DNA from: an uncultured bacterium
GTDB lineage: Bacteria; Verrucomicrobiota; Lentisphaeria; Oligosphaerales; Oligosphaeraceae
Length of the DNA: 64,000 nt
NCBI GenBank assembly: GCA_902776645.1
Contig: CACYQT010000008.1
Location: 1-64,000, forward strand
Direction: 5' to 3'
Shown here: piece after piece, positions 9,301 through 14,881 of the stretch
How positions within the stretch are numbered: position 1 is the first letter of the stretch
Layout of the letters: each line of letters begins with the position of its first letter
The notes under the pieces: model-generated
Seen by the model: the letters and a program-made list of their open reading frames with translations, nothing else
Databases searched by the model: none
What the model was told of the DNA's origin: nothing
Translations under genes and position numbers: made by a program

Positions 9301-9433
9301 GCACGTCCTTCTGCCACGCGTCCTTCGGCTCGCTCCAATCCTCCGTCTCATAGACAAGCCCCTCCAGCTTCAAATCCGCATGGAGCGCCATGGCCATCAT
9401 CATGATCAAAAAACAAATCCGCCTGCCTGTCAT
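6347..9433 (-). CDS. Secreted exo-rhamnogalacturonan-lyase-like (PcRGLX/YetA-like) protein
   Basis: A 1028-residue exported protein. Signal peptide: residues 1-20 ('MTGRRICFLIMMMAMALHA'). Residues about 25-190 look like a carbohydrate-binding or jelly-roll module, about 190-275 like a fibronectin-type domain. The segment 'GVPFAQGVLASEN...GQPVPAQFTITSRWPDGSARW' (about 305-365) is the signature of the first RIFT-barrel domain of PcRGLX/YetA-like proteins. The rest, rich in Trp/Tyr and His ('YEHCCGHVGDY', 'GGAHDGTGGHALHVG', 'FTIERTVGWSI'), fits an alpha/alpha barrel. Characterised relatives remove unsaturated disaccharides from rhamnogalacturonan-I (PL26). Substrate assignment is by analogy only. 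It has a co-transcribed reductase downstream and a divergent DUF4838 gene upstream. Confidence 0.78.
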   Translation of the reverse strand: MTGRRICFLIMMMAMALHADLKLEGLVYETEDWSEPKDAWQKDVRSPNKWNLWTTEENIEAKRSRRASLQSPHIAEDRQSPEDGAPPLHTKITGIPNGLYHAYMGRTNRYLGISFDGVNWQKSDIGETFLGFYDIKDGVFELWADDRYATPGSLGTAYYDYIRFVPVTERPKLYELKAFTLPDERTQLSWISSTALAAATVEFGLEGQPLQTVKEEDDNMRNHAVVLPPLTDGAKYTAVVKAPVRRGGTEMIESETIAFVAGARPWLAKSKAIEVPLTIHEPTGVPRESWPVVSGVPFAQGVLASENDMVLLDAAGQPVPAQFTITSRWPDGSARWATVLFMARTNADDVTYTLKTGENLPKPPVQNPQNLAAWVAGVANYLQQFPNNLLITLESGEQLVAENFAFTPGEKTALRATGVLTCDLTDESGEAVFRFKMNMAYYGNRPNGLWNLDYSLTNVDFKNQNHLVKSVVLQVKTGALNRFVATADGNRYDDGFDVTQFLEKEAILTATGSATSMEHFDGFMAFGPPIGNLFAVQVHDFWQTYPKALKIDDEFINISLLPELPAADYPPADLEADAEAFFIHYYWYKNGCYVWKQGLEVQQRVSWMMIPRDAALGNVRDWMQQPLFAQASPEYYCKSMVFSNIEPASANFFPEYDENFDVSFKQLEEGRVKRGEYGWLNYGDWFGERKWNWGNNEYDLTYACAVQFARTGRLDYLERARQMVRHYTTVDILHWPPSMTVREPIYEHCCGHVGDYITKSAPVYQKLGKNNAMLGGAHDGTGGHALHVGMYLMANLLGEPHYANVAFACSWNQSKRYTPNYRFTIERTVGWSIINNMYAYSVTNNPYFLNACKIFFEAVKKQQNPQTGCFDLPQDQSECDCPDKAEHRGGKPFATGVLMHGLIRYYEATGDPEVKDVLLKIVDWLMNTAWNPNVNGWRYKTGCPKYANGGSYSILTVEGITYASVLTGDPKYAQFVADTIGKSLRRRTGSGAGSGKTFTQLTRQTSHALYNIYKQLGITSTQVPEEKK

Positions 9434-9472
9434 GGTCGATTTCCTTATCTAATGATTTTTATTGCTGTTTTC

Positions 9473-9500
9473 TTGCCCTGTTTCGTTTTGATATTATAAT
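9473..9500 (+). promoter_or_regulatory. Candidate sigma-70 promoter for the DUF4838 gene
   Basis: TTGCCC (9473-9478) and TATAAT (9495-9500) are separated by 16 nt in the AT-rich gap between the divergent lyase-like and DUF4838 genes. The expected start is about 75 nt before ATG 9585. Confidence 0.5.
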
Positions 9501-9584
9501 TTATAGTTGGCGGTCATGCAACCCATGACTGCTGTTTTTTCAAATAACAAATTACTCTAACCATAAATATAGATTTTCATATAT

Positions 9585-11888
9585 ATGCATCAATATCTTC
9601 TTCCAGCCATGCTCTTGACCTCCGTCATCGCCCAGGCCTTCTCTCCTGTCAAAATCTGGCTCATACATGATGAAATCGGCCTTCCCATCATCCTTCCAAG
9701 CTATCCATCAGAAACAGAAGTCACTGCCGCAAAAGAACTTTCATCTTATCTCAAGAAAATCACCGGAGCAGATTGCCCCATCGTCCGAGAACCAGTCCGT
9801 CTTTCAGAAAAGGCGATTTACATCGGCAAGACAAGAAGGTTCCAGCAGGTTTTCAAGGATATTGATCTCGACAGGCTTCCCCCAGATTCCATCGTCATTA
9901 AACTCCAAGACTCACATCTGTTTCTGGCGGGTCATCCACAACGCGGCACGCTCTACGCCGTCTATTCGTTTCTGGAAGATTTCTGCGGCGTCCGCTGGTG
10001 GACGTCAACGGAGGAGACGGTTCAGAAACGTCGCATACTGGCTATCGAGCCATTAAACATCGTCTATTCGCCGCCGCTCGTCTGCCGCGAAACGTTCTAC
10101 AAAGATGCATTCGCTGATGTCTTTTCCGCCAAATTGAAAAACAACGGCCATTTCGCCGTCACGTCGCCCGCGTACGGCGACCATATGTCCATCATCGGCT
10201 GGTGCCACACGTTCGCGCAGTTCATTCCCGTCGAAAAATACTATAACGACCATCCGGACTGGTTCGCGTTGGTCGACGGCAAACGGCAAGGCGGCAAACT
10301 GGACTTCCAGCTCTGCCTGACCAACGAAGACATGACGAAGGAATTCATCCGAATCTGCCTGGAAAAGATCAAGGCAAATCCCACGGCCGGAATGATTTCC
10401 GTTTCGCAGAACGACGCCTTCCAGCCCAAGCCGTGCCAATGCCCCGCCTGCACGAAGCTTGTGGAGGAAAACGGCGCGCAGTCCGGCCCGCTGATCCATT
10501 TCGTCAACAAAGTCGCCGAAGCGATTGAAAAGGAATATCCGGATTTTCTGGTCGAAACGCTCGCCTACCAATATACGATGCAGCCGCCGAAGAAAATCCG
10601 CCCGCGCCGCAACGTCGTCATCCGCCTCTGCACGGGGCTCAACGCCGTCCAGACGATTGAAAACGGAAAGGACAACCAAGGCTTCAAACGGCTGCTGGAG
10701 GCATGGAGCGCCATCGCCCCGAAGCTTTACGTCTGGCACTACATCGCCAATTTCCATAATTACATGGTGCCGTATCCGGACTATTTGCATTTTGCGGACG
10801 ACATCCGCCTGTTCGTGAAGAACCACGCCGTCGGCTTGTTCGAACAAGGCGATTCAGGCTGCACGGTTGGCGATTTCGTGGCGGCTCGGGCATGGATTAT
10901 TTCGCATCTGCTTTGGAATCCGCAACTTGACGAAAAAAACCTGACGAACGCATTCTTCACAGGATACTACGGCGCGGCGGCGGACGCCCTGCTCCGCTAC
11001 TGGCAGTTGACCGTTGACGCCGTCGTGAAAGCAGGCGTCCACCTGCATGTCGGCGGCGACATCCCGCCCGGCTGGATGACGGATGACGTCCTCAGCGACT
11101 GCATGAAGCTGTTCGACGAAGCGGAAGCCGCCGTCAAAGACCAGCCAGTCCGTCTTGAGCGCGTTCGCAAGGCGCGTCTTGGCATAGACTTGTGCGCTAT
11201 CAAACGCCACATCGCCAGCCTCCGTCACGTCCGTTTCCAGAACGCCAAACCAGAAGACGTCTTCCTCCTGCCGGACGCTGAAAAACGCGTGGAGGATTTC
11301 ATCGAACGGACAAAGGACGCGGGAAACATCTGCGAAGGCGGCGCCTTCGGCGACTACGCCGTCAATCTCCGCAAACAGCTGAAAATCGAAGCGCCGTCCG
11401 ACACGCCGGAACTCTGCGCCGACCTGCCAAGCGGCAAATGGGACTCCTTCCAGGAGAACCGCTTCCGTCTCATCAGGCCCGGCGAATGGGTCGACGTCGT
11501 CGATGATCCGGCCGCCTCCAACGGCAAGGCCGCCGCCATGCCGGGCGACAGTCCGCAATGGGCTGTGCAAGTCCCCATGGGCGGCTATCCCAACAACTTG
11601 CCGTGGGTCGTCTATTATTCCGTCCGCTGCGACGCGGATGCAAAAGACGGCACCGCCTTCACCTGCGGCCTCCACAACAACGGCACGGGCGGCGACCATT
11701 TCATCACCCACCACGCCGTGTCCGAATGCAGCGGCAAAGCATACAAGCTCTTCAAGTCCAATCCTGTAAGCATTCCCGAAGACGGCTACCTCTGGTTCTG
11801 CCCGCCTGCCCGCCCGAAATCGCAGGTCGGCAAAATCTACATCGACCGCGTCTTCATCATCCAAGAAAACATGCCGCAACAACATTAA
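9585..11888 (+). CDS. Secreted DUF4838 domain protein (glycoside-hydrolase-like)
   Basis: A 767-residue exported protein with signal peptide (about residues 1-19). Residues about 20-150 resemble the N-terminal alpha/beta domain of alpha-glucuronidases and GH20 enzymes ('AAKELSSYLKKITGADCPI', 'LAGHPQRGTLYAVYSFLEDFCGVRWW'). Then comes DUF4838 (about 190-460: 'WCHTFAQFIP', 'DFQLCLTNED', 'CQCPACTKLVEENGAQSGP', 'LYVWHYIANFHNYMVPYPD'). The last 160 residues look like a beta-sandwich binding module. DUF4838 proteins are abundant in polysaccharide loci of Lentisphaerota and Planctomycetota, and their reaction is not firmly established. The CDF gene follows after 21 nt, possibly in the same transcript. 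Confidence 0.82.
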   Translation: MHQYLLPAMLLTSVIAQAFSPVKIWLIHDEIGLPIILPSYPSETEVTAAKELSSYLKKITGADCPIVREPVRLSEKAIYIGKTRRFQQVFKDIDLDRLPPDSIVIKLQDSHLFLAGHPQRGTLYAVYSFLEDFCGVRWWTSTEETVQKRRILAIEPLNIVYSPPLVCRETFYKDAFADVFSAKLKNNGHFAVTSPAYGDHMSIIGWCHTFAQFIPVEKYYNDHPDWFALVDGKRQGGKLDFQLCLTNEDMTKEFIRICLEKIKANPTAGMISVSQNDAFQPKPCQCPACTKLVEENGAQSGPLIHFVNKVAEAIEKEYPDFLVETLAYQYTMQPPKKIRPRRNVVIRLCTGLNAVQTIENGKDNQGFKRLLEAWSAIAPKLYVWHYIANFHNYMVPYPDYLHFADDIRLFVKNHAVGLFEQGDSGCTVGDFVAARAWIISHLLWNPQLDEKNLTNAFFTGYYGAAADALLRYWQLTVDAVVKAGVHLHVGGDIPPGWMTDDVLSDCMKLFDEAEAAVKDQPVRLERVRKARLGIDLCAIKRHIASLRHVRFQNAKPEDVFLLPDAEKRVEDFIERTKDAGNICEGGAFGDYAVNLRKQLKIEAPSDTPELCADLPSGKWDSFQENRFRLIRPGEWVDVVDDPAASNGKAAAMPGDSPQWAVQVPMGGYPNNLPWVVYYSVRCDADAKDGTAFTCGLHNNGTGGDHFITHHAVSECSGKAYKLFKSNPVSIPEDGYLWFCPPARPKSQVGKIYIDRVFIIQENMPQQH

Positions 11889-11909
11889 CTTCTTCCAAGA
11901 TATTGCCTT

Positions 11910-13028
11910 ATGAATCCCATCCGTAGAATCACCCTCTGGGGGATGCTCGTCAACATCCTGCTTACCGCCGGCAAATTCGCCATCGGTTTTCTTGCACACA
12001 GCCAAGCTTGTATCGCCGACGCCGTCCACAGCCTCTCCGATTTCACGACGGACATCGCCGTGCTCGTTGGCGTCCGTTTCTGGTCCGCCCCTGCGGACAG
12101 CGACCATCCGCACGGCCATCAGCGGATCGAAGCCCTCATCACGCTGTTCATCGGCGTCCTTCTCTGCGTCACGGCGTTGAGCATGGCCATCAACGCCATC
12201 AAAAGCATCGGCCAAACAGAAGACGGAACCGTGCCCGGCTGGCCTGTCTTCTTCGTGGCGTTGGCCTCCATCGTTTCGAAGGAGATCCTCTACCACTGCA
12301 CGGTGGCGGTCGGCAACGCCTGCCATTCGTCCGCCCTCGTCGCAAGTGCCTGGCATCAGCGGTCTGACGCCATATCGTCCATTCCCGTCGCCATCGTCGC
12401 GGCCGCCGGTCATTTCTGGCCGCACGTCACCTATCTGGACGCCATCGCGGCGATTCTCGTCTCCACCATGCTGCTGAAAACCGCCTGGAGCATCGTATGG
12501 CCTTGCCTGAAAGAACTTTCCGATCAAGGCGTCACGCCGACGGAACTGGAGAACATGCGCCGCATCGCCGCCTCCATACCGGGCATCGAAGACGTCCATG
12601 AACTGCGCACACGCCGCCTTGGGCACGGCATCCTGCTGGATATGCACGTTTTAGTGGATAGAAACATGTCCGTCGAAGAAGGCCATCGCCTCTGCGAAGA
12701 GGCGGCGATGGCCATCCGCCACAAGATGCCGGTCGTTTTGGACGTGCTCACCCATCTGGAACCGATGAATTCCGTTGATCTGGAAGCCGCCATCGACACC
12801 ATCGCCCGCAGCGTGAGCGGCGTGAAAGACATTCACAACATCCGCGTCCGCAGCGTGTTAAGCGGTTACGACGTCGATTTGCATGTTCTCGTGGAACCGT
12901 CGTTGTCCGTCGCGGAAGGCCATTCCATCTGCAACGATGTCCGAGACGCCGTCCTGAAAAGTGACTTGAAGGTCGTCGCCGTCCTCACCCATCTGGAGCC
13001 GTTCTATCCGAAAGACGCGCAGAATTGA
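11910..13028 (+). CDS. Cation diffusion facilitator with duplicated C-terminal ZT-dimer domain
   Basis: A 372-residue inner-membrane metal/proton antiporter, longer than the usual 290-310. The metal site is of HxxxD/HxxxD type: 'HSLSD' in TM2 and 'HQRSD' in TM5, typical of Zn(II)-type CDFs. After the membrane part there are two similar cytosolic domains in tandem, about residues 205-285 and 290-368. Both contain 'GI/VxDVH/HN..R.R...', '(M/L)HVLV(D/E)', 'S(V)xEGH' and end 'VLTHLEP'. The family exports divalent cations, with the C-terminal domain dimerising and sensing metal; here it appears twice. No clear RBS was seen at ATG 11910. Confidence 0.9.
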   Translation: MNPIRRITLWGMLVNILLTAGKFAIGFLAHSQACIADAVHSLSDFTTDIAVLVGVRFWSAPADSDHPHGHQRIEALITLFIGVLLCVTALSMAINAIKSIGQTEDGTVPGWPVFFVALASIVSKEILYHCTVAVGNACHSSALVASAWHQRSDAISSIPVAIVAAAGHFWPHVTYLDAIAAILVSTMLLKTAWSIVWPCLKELSDQGVTPTELENMRRIAASIPGIEDVHELRTRRLGHGILLDMHVLVDRNMSVEEGHRLCEEAAMAIRHKMPVVLDVLTHLEPMNSVDLEAAIDTIARSVSGVKDIHNIRVRSVLSGYDVDLHVLVEPSLSVAEGHSICNDVRDAVLKSDLKVVAVLTHLEPFYPKDAQN

Positions 13029-13044
13029 CACAACTTGGAGTCCA

Positions 13045-13305
13045 CCGCAATCAAATATTTGATATGGAACCACGAAAGAACACGAAAATTTTTTGATTCA
13101 AGGCACCACAGAATACACAGATTACACTGAATGCCTCGCCGCCGTCGGCCTTGCCGCTGATGTGTTGGCATTCGCTTTAAGCTTTCAGCTTTAAGCTTTT
13201 AGCTCTGCGAAGCGGCAGGCCTCCGGCGGCTCGGCGGTTGTCGTCGCTTCGCGAGTTGCAAAGGATGTCATGCGATAAATCTTTACGGAAAAACGAGAAA
13301 ATTAA
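13045..13305. repeat. Composite dispersed intergenic repeat, copy A
   Basis: This fills nearly the whole 299-bp gap between the CDF and the convergent AlbA_2 gene. Modules in order: 'GGAACCACGAAAG...CACGAAAATT'; a CACAGAATACACAGA-like stretch; 'GAATGCCTCGCCGCCGTCG'; four heptamers GCTTTNA (13174-13201); a GC-rich element closed by the inverted arms GCGAAGCG (13207-13214) and CGCTTCGC (13245-13252); and an AT-rich tail. The same modules occur in the same order at 38057-38345. No gene is supported inside it. Confidence 0.85.
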
Positions 13306-13327
13306 CCATAAGAGTTCGAAAGGCTTT

Positions 13328-14755
13328 TCACTCACCAACCACTTTCCAGTATCCGCCGTGGGCCGGCCCGATCCGCTGGATTTTTCCCTTTTCCTGCAAC
13401 CGTTCCAGGCAAAGGCGGATTTTCTGCTCCGTACCTCCCCTGACCGAACCCGCCAGCTTCCTGCGTGAAGCATACCCGTCTTGGCGCAGCATCTGAAGAA
13501 TGTGCATTTCCAAATGCTCCCTCCGAATCGCCTCGACTTCCGCTGATTCATGCTCCTTCGCAGGATTCCACACTCCAGGGGAAAAATCATCGTCCAGCGG
13601 GATCGTCAATTTAAAGATGTCATCGTCCATCAGCGTCGGCCGCCTGCCTGAATACAGCGGCACATATTTAAATAGGTTGCGAACCCCCGAGCCCAGTTCA
13701 TCCGCGAATCCTATTTCCTTGAAGAATCTCGCAATCAAAGGATTTTTCGACAGCGGTGAAAGGTTTTGCAACGTGATGGTCCCCTGATGCACGGAACGGT
13801 TTGCGTTATCCACGACTATCTGATCCTTTTCAATGATGAACCGCGCACAGTACGCACTCGTGAACTCACGATGCATCAGCATGTTGCCGATGGCTTCACG
13901 CAAGATCTTCTCACGAATGCTGATGCGCAAGAAATCCTCCAGAAAGAACTTGTCAGGCAACCATTTCCTACCGAATTGAAGCAGCTGCGTATAGCTTTCC
14001 AGCAGATTCGTGGAGACAGTCAGGCGGTCGTCATAGCGGTCCGTGTCGACACGCCGCAGCAAGGCATCCGTCCTGTATGCGGGCAGAATATCGCGAATGA
14101 CATCATCCCGGCCAAGCAGCAGGATGCCGGCCAGGCATATTCCCGTCACATTGTTCGCATAGTCATGTCGCAGCAGCCCCGCGCTTTTCAACAGCTCTTC
14201 GTCTGAAAGCTTCCCCCATAGATGCCCCTGTAGCTTGGTCTCCGCATACCGCCGAACAATCGGGAGCAAATCCGTACGCAATTCCGCCATGGTCACATAC
14301 TGATACACCTTCCGTTCCGTGAAAATGTTCTGCTTGCGAAGATACATCATCGTAATCGATTCGGTCGTCCTCACCTTCACATCCGCATCGAAGACACGAT
14401 CATAGCAGACACCTTTGAAGCGATGGACGTCAGCGCTTTTCGGCACATGCACACGGATGACCTTCCGCCCCGAACAATCAATCACTTCCGGCAAGACACA
14501 AAATGGCGGGTCAAGCAGATTCGGATCATTCATGACTTTGATGAGATTCTTGATAATGGATTCACAGGCGTTTTCCGGAACCCCTATAATCTTCCCGTCA
14601 TCTGTAATGCCCAAGAACAAATCGCCGCCATCGCGATTCAGAAACGCGCAACAGCTTTCAAAAATGTCCCAAGACGGATTACCGCCGCACTGTTTGAATT
14701 CAATGCACGTGCTTTCACCCGCCATCAAATACGGTTCCAATTGTTCAGATGTCAT
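13328..14755 (-). CDS. ATP-binding AlbA_2/Schlafen-type putative transcriptional regulator (COG2865)
   Basis: A 475-residue cytosolic protein. The N-terminal AlbA_2 (Schlafen-like) domain is about residues 10-120 ('ESTCIEFKQCGGNPSWDIFESCCAFLNRDGGDLFLGITDDGKIIGV', given here as hallmark segments ESTCIEFKQ and GGDLFLGI). The middle carries an HATPase-like region ('REAIGNMLMHREF', 'GFADELGSGVRNLFKY'), and the C-terminus a winged-helix-like part. COG2865 proteins are annotated as putative regulators or RecG-like, and their role is rarely known. The RBS GGAGGA precedes ATG 14755. It is co-directional with the hybrid kinase upstream (126-nt gap) but probably has its own promoter. Confidence 0.82.
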   Translation of the reverse strand: MTSEQLEPYLMAGESTCIEFKQCGGNPSWDIFESCCAFLNRDGGDLFLGITDDGKIIGVPENACESIIKNLIKVMNDPNLLDPPFCVLPEVIDCSGRKVIRVHVPKSADVHRFKGVCYDRVFDADVKVRTTESITMMYLRKQNIFTERKVYQYVTMAELRTDLLPIVRRYAETKLQGHLWGKLSDEELLKSAGLLRHDYANNVTGICLAGILLLGRDDVIRDILPAYRTDALLRRVDTDRYDDRLTVSTNLLESYTQLLQFGRKWLPDKFFLEDFLRISIREKILREAIGNMLMHREFTSAYCARFIIEKDQIVVDNANRSVHQGTITLQNLSPLSKNPLIARFFKEIGFADELGSGVRNLFKYVPLYSGRRPTLMDDDIFKLTIPLDDDFSPGVWNPAKEHESAEVEAIRREHLEMHILQMLRQDGYASRRKLAGSVRGGTEQKIRLCLERLQEKGKIQRIGPAHGGYWKVVGE

Positions 14756-14881
14756 GTCAATCCTCCAGAATCAGGTTGTTTTGGGATAATCCGGAACCTA
14801 ATTTATCCTGATTCCAGAGCATGTCAACCAGATTCAACCAGATTTTTTGAAAAAAACACTCACGCTCCGTCGTGACCGTCA

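Noticed and set aside
9433-9585. Second sigma-54 promoter (TTGGCGGTCATGCA near 9507)
   Set aside because: The distance between GG and GC is too short for the -24/-12 spacing.
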